NCBI RefSeq assembly: GCF_900231835.1
Contig: NZ_OCTN01000001.1
Span: 1 to 64,000 of the forward strand
Origin: Pontivivens marinum
Lineage (GTDB): Bacteria; Pseudomonadota; Alphaproteobacteria; Rhodobacterales; Rhodobacteraceae
Reading direction: 5' to 3'
DNA: 64,000 nucleotides
In this document: positions 17,062 through 26,826 of the stretch, in pieces
Layout of the letters: every line of letters begins with the position of its first letter
How positions within the stretch are numbered: position 1 is the first letter of the stretch
Notes under the pieces: generated by a model
What the model was told of the DNA's origin: nothing
What the model saw: only the letters and a program-made list of their open reading frames with translations
Databases searched by the model: none
Translations under genes and position numbers: made by a program

Positions 17062-18168
17062 TCACTCGGTCACTTCAAGCGCGCGGGCGTCGCCAGGGGC
17101 CCAGCCGATCTTGATGCGTTCCCCCGGAACCAGCTTACGCTGATCGCCCGAGTTCCGAGATTTGATGACGAATTGATCGTTTCCGGCAACCCGCAAGCGG
17201 GTGCGGAAGATGTCGCCCATATAAATCCATTCCAGCACTTCCGCGTCGATCAGATGTGCGTCGGCAGGCAAGCGGGTGTGGTCAATCTCGACCCGCTCAG
17301 GCCGAATGGAGATCAGCGTGCTTTCGCCCGGCTGGCTGACATTTACAGGCTCGGCGTTGATAATCTCACCCGAGGACAGACGTACCTCGGCCACGCCGTC
17401 GATGATCCGCTCAACCGTGCCAGCCAAGGTGTTGTTTTCACCGATGAACTGCGCAACGAAGCTGTTTTCGGGCCGTTCATACAGATCCTCTGGCGGGGCC
17501 AGTTGCTGAATGCGACCATCATTAAACACCGCGACACGGTCCGACATGGTCAATGCCTCGCCCTGATCGTGGGTGACGTAAACAACTGTAATGCCAAGCT
17601 GTTCGTGCAAGTGCTTAATCTCGAACTGCATATGCTCACGCAACTGCTTGTCCAAGGCGCCCAGCGGCTCATCCATCAGGACCAGCTCTGCGTCGAAAAC
17701 CAGTGCGCGGGCCAAGGCGATGCGCTGCTGCTGACCACCTGAAAGCTGTGCGGGGCGGCGTCCGCCAAACTCACCCATCTGGACCATGTCCAAGGCGCGC
17801 TTAACCTTCATCTCACGCTCGGACTTGCCCATTTTACGGACTTCGAGTGGAAAGGCCAAATTCTCAGCCACGGTCATATGTGGGAACAAAGCATAGTTTT
17901 GAAAAACCATCCCAATTCCACGTTTGTGCGGTGGGATGTTGTTGATTGAAACGCCGTCTAGCTTAATTTCGCCGTGCGTAGCGCTTTCAAAACCTGCGAG
18001 CATCATCAGGCAAGTCGTTTTGCCAGAACCTGATGGTCCAAGCATGGTTAAAAACTCACCCTTACCAATAGAGAGGTTCAGGTCTTTCACAACAAGCGCT
18101 TCGCCGTCGTAGCTTTTTTGCACCCTATCAAATGTTACGAAGCCGTCGTTCGCTGGAGTATCGGCCAA
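17062..18168 (-). CDS. ABC transporter ATP-binding protein, PotA-like
   Basis: A 368-residue ATPase, first gene of the operon. It shows Walker A GPSGSGKTT, the Q-loop MVFQNYALFPHMTV, signature LSGGQQQRIALARAL, Walker B LVLMDEPLGALD and the switch His in VTHDQGEA. The C-terminal 120 residues are the TOBE-like regulatory domain of PotA/MalK-type ATPases. The start is TTG at 18166-18168 with AGGGA eight bases upstream. It powers the importer encoded downstream. Confidence 0.92.
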   Translation of the reverse strand: MADTPANDGFVTFDRVQKSYDGEALVVKDLNLSIGKGEFLTMLGPSGSGKTTCLMMLAGFESATHGEIKLDGVSINNIPPHKRGIGMVFQNYALFPHMTVAENLAFPLEVRKMGKSEREMKVKRALDMVQMGEFGGRRPAQLSGGQQQRIALARALVFDAELVLMDEPLGALDKQLREHMQFEIKHLHEQLGITVVYVTHDQGEALTMSDRVAVFNDGRIQQLAPPEDLYERPENSFVAQFIGENNTLAGTVERIIDGVAEVRLSSGEIINAEPVNVSQPGESTLISIRPERVEIDHTRLPADAHLIDAEVLEWIYMGDIFRTRLRVAGNDQFVIKSRNSGDQRKLVPGERIKIGWAPGDARALEVTE

Positions 18169-18351
18169 ATTGGAATTCCCTGTTTGTTGTCCCTACCCAG
18201 CAGTCATGCCAGTACACAAACGAGCCTAACGGTGTTTTCCCAAGATGCAACGCCACAGAGGCAGACACTTCAAAACAGGCGAATTAAGCGGCGAAACCAA
18301 CCGAAACAGATCATTTTTCCCGTCAGAATCGCCCAATCAGGCCGATTGACC

Positions 18352-18783
18352 TCAACCAGCAGCAGCCCGAAGCGCCATCAAATAGCCCCCCGCGCCAAAG
18401 CCGGCGATGACGCCCGTCGCAGCAAGCGCCACATAGGAGTGATGCCGGAACGCCTCGCGCCGGTGCGGATTCGACAAATGCAGCTCAATAACCTGCAATC
18501 CGTCACAGGTTTTCAGCGCATCCAAAACCGCGACAGAGGTGTGGGTATAGGCGGCTGCATTGATGACAATCTGCGCGCCCTCGGACCGGGCCTGATGGAT
18601 GAAATCGACCAATCCACCCTCGGAATTTGTCTGGCGAAAGGTCAGGACAACCCCCAATTCCCCCGCCAATGCCTGACACTGCTCCTCAATCTGGGCGAGG
18701 GTATCCGCGCCGTAAATCTCAGGTTCACGCTGCCCCAGCAGGTTCAGGTTCGGCCCGTTGAGGATGTGAACGGCGCGGGTCAT
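18352..18783 (-). CDS. aroQ: Type II 3-dehydroquinate dehydratase
   Basis: A 143-residue enzyme with all motifs of type II dehydroquinases: [20 protein letters not shown] (catalytic Arg and Tyr on the flexible loop), [29 protein letters not shown], and [18 protein letters not shown] (catalytic His). It dehydrates 3-dehydroquinate to 3-dehydroshikimate in the cytoplasm as a dodecamer, a step of the shikimate pathway. The start has GGAG upstream. It follows the alpha/beta-hydrolase gene after 50 bases on the same strand. Confidence 0.97.
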   Translation of the reverse strand: MTRAVHILNGPNLNLLGQREPEIYGADTLAQIEEQCQALAGELGVVLTFRQTNSEGGLVDFIHQARSEGAQIVINAAAYTHTSVAVLDALKTCDGLQVIELHLSNPHRREAFRHHSYVALAATGVIAGFGAGGYLMALRAAAG

Positions 18784-18833
18784 GGTCTTCTCCAGATTTC
18801 AGCGTGTCAAAGGTGGCGCCACCGTGCAGGAGA

Positions 18834-19667
18834 TCATTGCGAAAGCCAATGGTCCACCATGGCACTGTTCGCATCCGCCAATCCGTCGATCACGTCGAAA
18901 TGGTGGCGGCCCGCTTCCACCACCAGCGAGGTATCAACTGCACATCCGGTCCAGATATTCGCAATCAACTCTGACTGCCGGATAAATTCGGGCCGTTCAT
19001 CCCCGCCAACCCATGCGGTTAGGCGCGTTCCGGATCGGGGGGCCTGTAACGCCGCGCTCTCGGCTGTTGCCGTGGCCCAATCCAGACGCAACTCTCGGTT
19101 CAAATCCGTCTTTAACAAGGGGCGCAGGTCGTGCAGGCCACTGATCGACAGAACATGCCCCAACCGCGATGCTGCCCCCTGTCCCAGTGGGCTGAGCGCG
19201 CAAGCCATGCGTGACACCAGATGCCCGCCCGCGGAATGGCCGCTAAGGTGGATCGGACCACTGACCATGCCTGCCGCTTGCGAAATTGCGCGTGCGATTT
19301 GCCCCGTAATCTCCGCAATCGTGGCCTGTGGGCATAGGGTGTAGGACGGGATCAGGACGGCATAGCCCCGCTCAACCGCGCCTCGCGCCAGATGTGACCA
19401 TGACGATTTGTCGAACATCCGCCAATAGCCACCATGAACAAACACAGCCAGACCAATTGCCGGACCCTCTGGCATGAATAGATCGAAGCGCTCACGCTCT
19501 GACGCACCGTAACCAAGGTCAAGGCGCGCTCTATTTGCGGCGATCAACCCCTCACGAAACTGTGCGGCCTGTTGTATCCACTGCTCAGGAAACTGCTCAG
19601 CCCCCTGAATATAGGCCCCATTTGCATAGGCGTCGTTCCAATCGGAAATCACGTCGGCAGCCCCCAA
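18834..19667 (-). CDS. Alpha/beta hydrolase, arylformamidase-like
   Basis: A 277-residue alpha/beta-hydrolase. The oxyanion motif HGGYW (AVFVHGGYWRMFDK) and the nucleophile elbow SGHSAGGH match the kynurenine-formamidase-like esterase group. The final catalytic His is probably in VEAGRHHFDVIDGL. In tryptophan breakdown such enzymes hydrolyse N-formylkynurenine, but no other kyn genes are near, so it may be a general esterase. Start is TTG at 19667 or, with GGGGGC better spaced, GTG at 19652. It probably forms an operon with aroQ downstream. Confidence 0.8.
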   Translation of the reverse strand: MGAADVISDWNDAYANGAYIQGAEQFPEQWIQQAAQFREGLIAANRARLDLGYGASERERFDLFMPEGPAIGLAVFVHGGYWRMFDKSSWSHLARGAVERGYAVLIPSYTLCPQATIAEITGQIARAISQAAGMVSGPIHLSGHSAGGHLVSRMACALSPLGQGAASRLGHVLSISGLHDLRPLLKTDLNRELRLDWATATAESAALQAPRSGTRLTAWVGGDERPEFIRQSELIANIWTGCAVDTSLVVEAGRHHFDVIDGLADANSAMVDHWLSQ

Positions 19668-19829
19668 AGCTCATTTCGCCCCAGCATCCCGCCATGTTAG
19701 CGCGCTACAAAGGCTGGTATACATGTTTGCCCTATCCGCGTGGAACTTGGAAGCAATTTGGCGTATCCCTACACCAATACACGCACAACGTGTGGTGGTG
19801 ATCTAAACACACCCAGACCACAGCTTTCT

Positions 19830-19857
19830 TTGACAAAAATCGTATCGCTGCTATAGA
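19830..19857 (+). promoter_or_regulatory. Sigma70-type promoter for the RTX gene
   Basis: A perfect -35 box TTGACA (19830-19835) is followed after 16 bases by TATAGA (19852-19857). It lies about 110 bases before the RTX start, in an otherwise gene-free 296-base gap, and points towards that gene. Confidence 0.6.
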
Positions 19858-19963
19858 CGAATGCTAAAATTTGCGTCGTTTTCCAACCATCCGCCATGGT
19901 TTCGCCGCGATATAGCCTTAGGCAAAAAGGCGACATGAATCAGATTGTCTACGGGGACGAGCA

Positions 19964-22900
19964 ATGGCCAATATCTTTACTTATTCGGTCTATACCGATG
20001 ACGATCTGAATTTTGGCTCCTCTGGCGGCGATTTCTTCTTTGAGGTTCCAACCGATCCGCCAACACTGCAACTGCATATCTCGGACGATGATACATCGCT
20101 CAGGGCGCAGGGGTCGGGCACAGAGAATGCGTTGGGGTACATCTTCGACTCGACGACCAATACCTATCAAAGCTCCTCCTCCAACTCCGCCCGCTTGCTG
20201 GCAGTGGACGTGTGGGAGGTTTCGGGCGGAAACTTCATCACTATCTACTCCATTGAAATCAATGGTATTAACTACACAATCATCGCGGATAGCGATCAGC
20301 AGGCCTATGCTGGAGATACGGCGACCTATTCCTCGGACGCGACCCCATCGAGCATCGATTACGACACGATGCCCAGCTCGAACGAGACATTGCCCGGCGC
20401 AACTGGCGGTCCGAACCTTGGCAATGACGACCATATTTTTGGCGGCGACGGCGATGACTCGCTGCGTGGTCAGGCCGGTGCAGACACGATTGAGGGTGAA
20501 GCTGGTGATGACAGCCTGGATGGCGGTGCCGGCAATGACAGCCTGATCGGTGGCGCAGATAATGACTCGCTGCGCGGTCAAGCGGGTAACGACACGCTGG
20601 ATGGCGGCGATGGCGATGACAGTCTGGACGGCGGAACAGGTAATGACAGCCTGCTGGGCGGCATCGGAAACGATTCCCTACTAGGCGCCGAGGATAACGA
20701 CACCGTTGAGGGCGGCGACGGCGATGACATCGTTTACGGCGATGGTTCCGACGTGCGCGATCCGACACAGGATACTGCGGCCTTTAACTTCAACCGCGCG
20801 AATATTGACGCAAGCGGTACATCCGACGGCGGTGCCAGCAACGAAACCGTAGGTGAGTCGATCATCTATGAGAACGTTGCGACAACAGCGGATGGCGTCG
20901 TAATTGATGCCCGCTTCACCATTCTCTCGATCACCGAGGCAGACGGCATCACTGCCTCGGCCATGCAGGTCGATTTGAACAACGCCGACGCGGCCGATCC
21001 CAACATCGTAGTTTTGAACCTGGGCGCGAATACTGCAAACTCCTTTGGTGGTCATAAAGCCCAGATTGTTGTCGAGTTTTTCGCCGCATCCGGACCGGAT
21101 GTCGGACAGCCGATCACCCTGAACGGTACATTCGTGTTCCGCGATCTGGATGAAACGTTCGTTGGCGGCTCAACGACCGATGTTGAGCGTGTTACCGTCG
21201 CAACATCCGAGTTCACCAGCTATGAGATCGCAGACCCCTCATCCGTCACCGTGGTGGATAACGGGAACAGCTTCAGCTTCTCTGGCAGCCGCGATAACGA
21301 CCAAACCACCCTGACAGCACTGGAGCAGGAGGAGAACCAGGTCGCGCTCGACTTTGTGAACCGGTCCAGCTTTACCGTGACGCTGACCTCACGTGAGGTG
21401 AATTCGGGATTTACCTTCGACACCGAGAATTTCTCCAGCGCGACCATCATCGGCGATGCCAGTGACGAGGGCGATGACTCCGTCAGCGGTGGTGCAGGTA
21501 ATGATACGCTGTACGGCTCATCGGGCAACGACACGCTGGATGGTGGCACCGGCGACGATCTGATCGATGCGGGCGATGATGCCGACCTTATCCTGCTAAC
21601 GGATAGCTTTGGTGCAGATACAATCCTAGGTTCCGAGGGCGGAACCGATCTGGATACACTATCCGCCATCGGCCTGACGACAAACGGCGTTGATGCGATC
21701 ATCACCAATTACACCGGCGGCAACCTAACAGGAACGATCGAGGAAAGCGGAACTGGTGAGATTACCGATTTCACGGAGATCGAGACCCTCGTCCTATCCA
21801 ATAACAATGATTCTTACGATTCCAGCGCGGTTGGTGCGATCACAGTCGCAGGCCTGGACGGTGATGACACCATCACAACCGGATCGGGCGCAGACACGAT
21901 TTCAGGCGGCGACGGCGCTGACCTGATTTCGGCCGGTCAGGGGAATGACAGCATTAGCGGTGACGGTGGCGCGGATACATTCCAGTTGCTGGATAATTTC
22001 GGCACGGACACGATTTCCGGTGGCCTTGGAACTGATGTCATTGATGCGTCGGGCCTGACGGCACACGGTATCGATGTCACCTTCAGCAACAATAACAACG
22101 GTACGATCAACGATCAGACGAATGCTGACGGCTCCTTCTCGTCGATCAGAGACGTCATCTTCTCGGATCAGGCTGACAACGTAAACGCAGATGCAATTAC
22201 GTCGAACAATCGCGATCATGACCTTGCTGGCGGCGATGACAGCTATGCAGCCAGCGGCAGCTCTGGCGATCGTGACGTCAGTGGCGGCAGCGGCAACGAT
22301 ACGATTGTTACCGGTTCGGGCGATGACAGCATCGATGGCGGCACGGGCAGTGATAGCCTTCAGGGTAATGCGGGCAGCGACACACTAAACGGTGGTGATG
22401 GTGAGGACACGATCAGCCTGTTTGAGAATGACACAGCGACCGGTGGCCTGAACGACGATCTGTTCAACTTTGTGGCTGGTGCCTCCACCGGTGCGGGTGG
22501 TGATACGATCAGCGTCACCGGTGGTGAGGATCCCGGCGATGTCGACATCGATACACTGTCGCTGGCAGGACTAACCAACCTAGCTGGTGAAAAGCTAACA
22601 CAGGCCGACATTACATTTGGCGGGCTAGAGGACGGCACATTCACGCTGGAGGACGGTACCGTTGTCACCTTCAGCGAGATTGAGCGGATCATCTGCTTCG
22701 ATGCCAATGCGCGTATCATGACCCCCACCGGCCCCCGTGCCGCGGGTCAGCTAAAGCCGGGCGATCTGGTTGTGACGCGCGACCACGGCCTGCAACCGAT
22801 CCGCTGGATCGGACAGCGCACGGTTAAGGCAACTGGCTTGCTAGCCCCTATCGAATTTGACGCGGGCGTTTTCGATAATCGCAACGCGCTGCGAGTGTCC

Positions 22901-23260
22901 CCGCAGCACCGCATGCTGATCCGTGACAGTGCATTGCGGCTGAGCCATGGCGTGGATGAAATGCTGGTCGCGGCCAAGCATATGGTCAACGGCACCACGA
23001 TCCGGCAGGTCAGCGGCGGCACGATTGAATATGTGCACCTGATGTTCGACCGCCACGCGATTATCTTTGCTGAGGGGATCGAGTCTGAGAGCTTCCACCC
23101 GGGTGAGATGGCCTATGATGCGCTGGATCCCGCAGGGCGCAGCGAGCTGTTCTCCTTGTTCCCCGAACTGGCCGTCAGCGGCCCGCAGGGCTATGGACCG
23201 TCATCGCGCGAAACACTCAGAGCGTGGGAATTACCGCCGCGCTTTGCCCACTCTGCCTGA
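19964..23260 (+). CDS. RTX calcium-binding protein with C-terminal Hint domain
   Basis: A very acidic 1,098-residue protein with no N-terminal signal peptide, as expected for type I secretion. Four groups of glycine/aspartate-rich RTX repeats (GGxGxDxLx) lie at about residues 160-262, 504-540, 630-670 and 770-820; outside the cell they fold into calcium-binding beta-rolls. Between them are beta-rich spacers of unknown role. The last 190 residues form a Hint domain (Hedgehog/intein type): ICFDANARIMTPTGP with Cys911 as expected self-splicing or cleaving nucleophile, then VSPQHRMLIR (block-F-like His). RTX-Hint proteins are frequent in Rhodobacteraceae and probably cleave or cross-link themselves after export. 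No export ABC/HlyD genes are in the window. Confidence 0.9.
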   Translation: MANIFTYSVYTDDDLNFGSSGGDFFFEVPTDPPTLQLHISDDDTSLRAQGSGTENALGYIFDSTTNTYQSSSSNSARLLAVDVWEVSGGNFITIYSIEINGINYTIIADSDQQAYAGDTATYSSDATPSSIDYDTMPSSNETLPGATGGPNLGNDDHIFGGDGDDSLRGQAGADTIEGEAGDDSLDGGAGNDSLIGGADNDSLRGQAGNDTLDGGDGDDSLDGGTGNDSLLGGIGNDSLLGAEDNDTVEGGDGDDIVYGDGSDVRDPTQDTAAFNFNRANIDASGTSDGGASNETVGESIIYENVATTADGVVIDARFTILSITEADGITASAMQVDLNNADAADPNIVVLNLGANTANSFGGHKAQIVVEFFAASGPDVGQPITLNGTFVFRDLDETFVGGSTTDVERVTVATSEFTSYEIADPSSVTVVDNGNSFSFSGSRDNDQTTLTALEQEENQVALDFVNRSSFTVTLTSREVNSGFTFDTENFSSATIIGDASDEGDDSVSGGAGNDTLYGSSGNDTLDGGTGDDLIDAGDDADLILLTDSFGADTILGSEGGTDLDTLSAIGLTTNGVDAIITNYTGGNLTGTIEESGTGEITDFTEIETLVLSNNNDSYDSSAVGAITVAGLDGDDTITTGSGADTISGGDGADLISAGQGNDSISGDGGADTFQLLDNFGTDTISGGLGTDVIDASGLTAHGIDVTFSNNNNGTINDQTNADGSFSSIRDVIFSDQADNVNADAITSNNRDHDLAGGDDSYAASGSSGDRDVSGGSGNDTIVTGSGDDSIDGGTGSDSLQGNAGSDTLNGGDGEDTISLFENDTATGGLNDDLFNFVAGASTGAGGDTISVTGGEDPGDVDIDTLSLAGLTNLAGEKLTQADITFGGLEDGTFTLEDGTVVTFSEIERIICFDANARIMTPTGPRAAGQLKPGDLVVTRDHGLQPIRWIGQRTVKATGLLAPIEFDAGVFDNRNALRVSPQHRMLIRDSALRLSHGVDEMLVAAKHMVNGTTIRQVSGGTIEYVHLMFDRHAIIFAEGIESESFHPGEMAYDALDPAGRSELFSLFPELAVSGPQGYGPSSRETLRAWELPPRFAHSA
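20443..20755 (+). repeat. Main block of RTX nonapeptide repeats
   Basis: About eleven 27-base units coding for GGDGDDSL-like nonapeptides (for example GGAGNDSLIGGADNDSLRG). Periodicity at 27 bases and conservation of Gly and Asp codons mark it as protein-level repetition, not a DNA repeat array. Confidence 0.85.
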
Positions 23261-23275
23261 GCTGAGGCTGAATAC

Positions 23276-23308
23276 AAAAAAGCCCCGCAGTAAAAACTGC
23301 GGGGCTTT
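23276..23308. terminator. Bidirectional rho-independent terminator
   Basis: A 12-bp perfect stem (AAAGCCCCGCAG and CTGCGGGGCTTT) with a six-base loop sits between the convergent RTX gene and the sugar-binding-protein gene. Read on the minus strand the stem ends in a run of U, so it is strongest for the sugar operon. On the plus strand the tail is shorter. Confidence 0.9.
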
Positions 23309-23331
23309 CGCGTTTAGGATAACCGGCTGGA

Positions 23332-24270
23332 TCAGAACGGCGATTCAGGGAAGTAGAAACGCTCTGCATTGTCCTGTGTGATCAGCACCGAACCGATGAT
23401 GAAATCGCCAGAAACCGGTGCGCTGGAAACGAAGTTCAGCGCGGTCAGCTCAATCGCCGTTGCGATCATTGCTGGTGGGTAGGTCACGTCAGCCGGAACG
23501 ATGGTGTCACCATCGCGCACGCGGGCGATCATTTCCTTCATACCGGCACCGCCAAGTACCCACATCTCATCCGTACGGCCAGCCGCCTCGATCGCGGCGA
23601 GCGCACCAATGGCCATATCATCATCCGAGGCCCAGACAGCGTCGATATCAGCATGCTTGGACAGGAAATCCTGCATCACTTCGAAGCTGTCATCACGGTT
23701 CCAGTTGCCGTGCTCCATATCGAGGATTTCGATGCCCGAACCCTCAATCGCAGCCTCGAAACCGGCTACACGCTCGTTATCGATGCTGGTCGGAATACCG
23801 CGCAGCGCGACGATATTGCCGCCCTCTGGCATCTGGCTGACGAAAAATTCGCCCGAAACGCGGCCAAAGCCGGGGTTGTCGCCTGCAACATACAGGTCCT
23901 CGATCCCCTCAACCGCCAGACCGCGGTCAACAACCGTCACCCACGCACCGCTATCCGCAACAGCGGCAACAGGGCCAGTCAGTGGATCGCTCTCGAATGG
24001 CAGGATCACCAGCGCGTCGATATTGCGCGTGGCCATCATATCCTCGACATCCGAAACCTGCTTGCCCGGATCGGAGGCCGTAGCCAGCACGAAATCAAGC
24101 TGCGGATAGGTTTCCTCCAACCGCTCAATCGCCTCACGCGCGTGGAAGTTCATGCCGCCGGCCCAGCCATGGGTCGCCGCAGGAATGGACACGCCGATAA
24201 CCGTTGTGTCCTGCGCGAAGGCCGGCACGGTCATCATGGTGGCCAGCGCCAAAGTTGTAATCATCTTCAT
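23332..24270 (-). CDS. Sugar ABC transporter substrate-binding protein (RbsB-like)
   Basis: A 312-residue periplasmic binding protein. The ATG at 24270 gives a signal peptide (MKMITTLALATMMTVPAFAQ) with GGGAG upstream; the frame continues 13 codons further but without a signal sequence. The mature part begins DTTVIGVSIPAATHGWAGGM, the typical first strand and ligand loop of the RbsB/type-I periplasmic binding family, and has VTVVDRGLAVEG in the second lobe. It is the last gene of the LacI-regulated operon and is followed by a strong terminator. The sugar is unknown. Confidence 0.92.
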   Translation of the reverse strand: MKMITTLALATMMTVPAFAQDTTVIGVSIPAATHGWAGGMNFHAREAIERLEETYPQLDFVLATASDPGKQVSDVEDMMATRNIDALVILPFESDPLTGPVAAVADSGAWVTVVDRGLAVEGIEDLYVAGDNPGFGRVSGEFFVSQMPEGGNIVALRGIPTSIDNERVAGFEAAIEGSGIEILDMEHGNWNRDDSFEVMQDFLSKHADIDAVWASDDDMAIGALAAIEAAGRTDEMWVLGGAGMKEMIARVRDGDTIVPADVTYPPAMIATAIELTALNFVSSAPVSGDFIIGSVLITQDNAERFYFPESPF

Positions 24271-24322
24271 GGTATTTCTCCCTTTCGTTAAACGGGTCGT
24301 TGCCCGCAAAAAATTGTGGCCG

Positions 24323-25312
24323 TTAACGCTCGGCCTTTTTCTGACGTTGCAGCACTACAGCGAGGATGATGATCACCCCCTGAATAGCGCCGTTCAGATA
24401 GGGGCTGACCAGATCGGTCAGATTCAGCAGGTTGTCGATCAGGCCGAGGATCAGCACGCCGACAACAGTGCCCCAAACACGACCGAAGCCGCCCTTGAGC
24501 ATGGTTCCGCCAATAATCACGGCTGCAATCGCCTCCAGTTCCCACAACACACCGGTGGAGGAGGACGCGCTGCCCAGTCGCGGCACGTACATGATGGTGG
24601 CAATACCAACCAGAATGCCCAGCAGGACATAGGTCCACGCCCGCACCCGATCGACGGGAATGGCGGAATAGCGCGCAACCTGCTCGTTCGAGCCGATGGC
24701 AGCGCAATGACGGCCAAAGCTGGTGTGGCGCATTGCAATCTCACCGGCGATGGCAACCACCGCGAACACGATAATCGGCCAGCTAACCCCAAGGATACCG
24801 CCGTAATACATCGGCCGATAAACCCCACGCAGCGTGAAATCGAGGCTAATGGTGCCCCCATCCGCCAGCCAAGTCACGAGGCTGCGGAATATCCCCATCG
24901 TGCCCAGCGTGACGATAAATGCCTCGATCCGCGCGCGGGTAATCAGCAATCCGTTAGCAAGGCCAGCGACAAGGCCCAGAGCCAGCGCAATCGCCATTCC
25001 CGCGAAAATCGTGCTCCAGCCCGTACCCATCATCGGCACCAGCGCATTCATGGCCAGGATCATGCACCCCGCAATAAACGCCGCCATGGACCCGACCGAC
25101 AGGTCCAGCCCGCCCGCCGTGATTACAAAGGTCATGCCAACCGCAATGATCCCGATAAAGGCGGAGCGGGACAGCACGTTGGTGATGTTGCCGTAGCCCA
25201 AGAAGTTCTCGTTCATCAGCGCGCCGATCACGATCAGCACGGCCAATGCGATAATCGGGCCTAATACCTGTAGGTCCAGCCGTGGCCGACGGGGTTTGGT
25301 TTGTTCGGTCAT
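24323..25312 (-). CDS. Sugar ABC transporter permease (RbsC-like)
   Basis: A 329-residue inner-membrane protein with eight to ten hydrophobic segments and the motif AIAAVIIGGTMLKGGFGRVW (about residues 245-264), characteristic of RbsC-type permeases of the CUT2 class. It forms a homodimeric channel for a monosaccharide. Its start overlaps the stop of the ATPase gene by four bases. Confidence 0.92.
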   Translation of the reverse strand: MTEQTKPRRPRLDLQVLGPIIALAVLIVIGALMNENFLGYGNITNVLSRSAFIGIIAVGMTFVITAGGLDLSVGSMAAFIAGCMILAMNALVPMMGTGWSTIFAGMAIALALGLVAGLANGLLITRARIEAFIVTLGTMGIFRSLVTWLADGGTISLDFTLRGVYRPMYYGGILGVSWPIIVFAVVAIAGEIAMRHTSFGRHCAAIGSNEQVARYSAIPVDRVRAWTYVLLGILVGIATIMYVPRLGSASSSTGVLWELEAIAAVIIGGTMLKGGFGRVWGTVVGVLILGLIDNLLNLTDLVSPYLNGAIQGVIIILAVVLQRQKKAER

Positions 25313-26826
25313 GCTGCGTAATCCTTGCCATCCAGCCCCATGGCGAGGCGGACAATTGAGTCCTCTGAAATTTCTGCGCGGGTCAGCTCACCTGCCTTGC
25401 GCCCCTGCCGCATCACCACGACGCGATCCGCCAACCCGATCACCTCTGCCATCTCGGAGCTGATCACGATCACCGCACGCCCCTGCTCGGCCAAGGTTCG
25501 GATAAAGGCGTAGATCTGCTGCTTTGTGCCGATATCGATGCCCCGCGTGGGTTCGTCGATGATGACGATCTCTGGCGCGTTCAGCATGGTTTTGGCCAAG
25601 AGCAGCTTTTGCTGGTTGCCACCGGACAGATTGCCAACCGCCACATCGCGATGCGGGGCGCGAATGTCGAATTCGGTGATTGCGGTGTCCAGCGCCGCTT
25701 CCTCCGCCCGCCGGTCAATCAGGCGGCGAACGAATTTGCGTAATGCCAGCAACGTCAGGTTCGGGCGCATGCCCTGTGACAGGATCAGACCACGGCCCTT
25801 ACGGTCCTCGGTCAGGTAACCCAGCCCTACCTGCGTTGCGTCGCTCATCCGGCGGATCGTTACGGGCTGACCGTTGCGGCGGATGGTGCCCGTTGCGGCC
25901 CGCAGGCCCATCAGCCCCTCCATCGCCTCGGTCCGGCCTGACCCGACCAATCCCGCGAAACCTAGCACCTCCCCCGGTGCCAGATTAAAACTTAGCCCCT
26001 CAACCAAACCCGGAACCGTCAGGTTCTCAACTTCTAAAACAGGTTCCTGCCCGACCGGTCCGTCATGGTCGGGGTACAGGTTGGTCAGATCGCGGCCAAC
26101 CATATCACGCGCCATGCGATCCTCGTCAAATTCCGCACCTGCCCCATGCGCCACAACACGACCATCGCGCAAAACGGTGATCATGTCGGCCAGACGCGCA
26201 ATCTCATCCAGCTTATGCGAGGTGTACAGAATTGCCACGCCATCGGCGCGCAGGCGCTCGATCTGCCGGAACAGAACGGCGGCCTCGCGATTGGTTAGAA
26301 CGGCAGTCGGCTCATCCATAATCAGCACGCGCGCATTGCGGCTGAGGGCTTTTGCAATCTCAACCATCTGCTTGTCAGAGACGGAGATATCCTCAACCCG
26401 CGCAGCCGGATCAACCCTGGTTTCCAAACGGTCCAGCAAGTCCTGCGTTTGCTTACGCATTTGGGCGTGGTCCAGAAACACCCCTTTGCGCAGTTCACGC
26501 CCTAGAAAGATGTTTTGCTCCACGCTCAACTGCTCAGCCAGATTGAATTCCTGATGGATCATCACGACGCCATCGGATTCAGCCTGTTGGGCGCTGGCGA
26601 AAACGGTGTCCTGCCCGTTATGCCGAACCGCCCCGTCCGAGGCAGACAGATAACCGCCAAGGATCTTCATGCAGGTGGATTTGCCTGCGCCATTCTCTCC
26701 AATCAGCGCATGCACCGCCCCTGCATGCAGCGCGAAATCCACGCTATGCAAAACCCGCACCTGCCCGAAATCACGGCAGACACCGTTCAGGGATAGAACC
26801 GGATCGCCACTCACATCGAGACCCAT
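25309..26826 (-). CDS. Sugar ABC transporter ATP-binding protein (RbsA-like, two domains)
   Basis: A 505-residue protein with two tandem ATPase domains, as in RbsA and MglA. The first has Walker A GENGAGKSTCMKILGG and VLIMDEPTAVL; the second has a degenerate P-loop (GLVGSGRTEAMEGL), signature NLSGGNQQKLLLAK and IVIIDEPTRGIDIG. This asymmetry is usual for CUT2 importers. The start overlaps the end of the dehydrogenase gene by 16 bases, showing tight operon packing. Confidence 0.94.
   Translation of the reverse strand: MGLDVSGDPVLSLNGVCRDFGQVRVLHSVDFALHAGAVHALIGENGAGKSTCMKILGGYLSASDGAVRHNGQDTVFASAQQAESDGVVMIHQEFNLAEQLSVEQNIFLGRELRKGVFLDHAQMRKQTQDLLDRLETRVDPAARVEDISVSDKQMVEIAKALSRNARVLIMDEPTAVLTNREAAVLFRQIERLRADGVAILYTSHKLDEIARLADMITVLRDGRVVAHGAGAEFDEDRMARDMVGRDLTNLYPDHDGPVGQEPVLEVENLTVPGLVEGLSFNLAPGEVLGFAGLVGSGRTEAMEGLMGLRAATGTIRRNGQPVTIRRMSDATQVGLGYLTEDRKGRGLILSQGMRPNLTLLALRKFVRRLIDRRAEEAALDTAITEFDIRAPHRDVAVGNLSGGNQQKLLLAKTMLNAPEIVIIDEPTRGIDIGTKQQIYAFIRTLAEQGRAVIVISSEMAEVIGLADRVVVMRQGRKAGELTRAEISEDSIVRLAMGLDGKDYAA

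Noticed and set aside
18118-19344. Plus-strand frame of 408 codons over aroQ and the hydrolase
   Set aside because: It covers two well-supported genes on the other strand and has no recognisable motif.
20443-20755. CRISPR-like or tandem DNA repeat array
   Set aside because: The 27-base period codes for RTX nonapeptides in frame and the units differ at third positions; there are no spacers.
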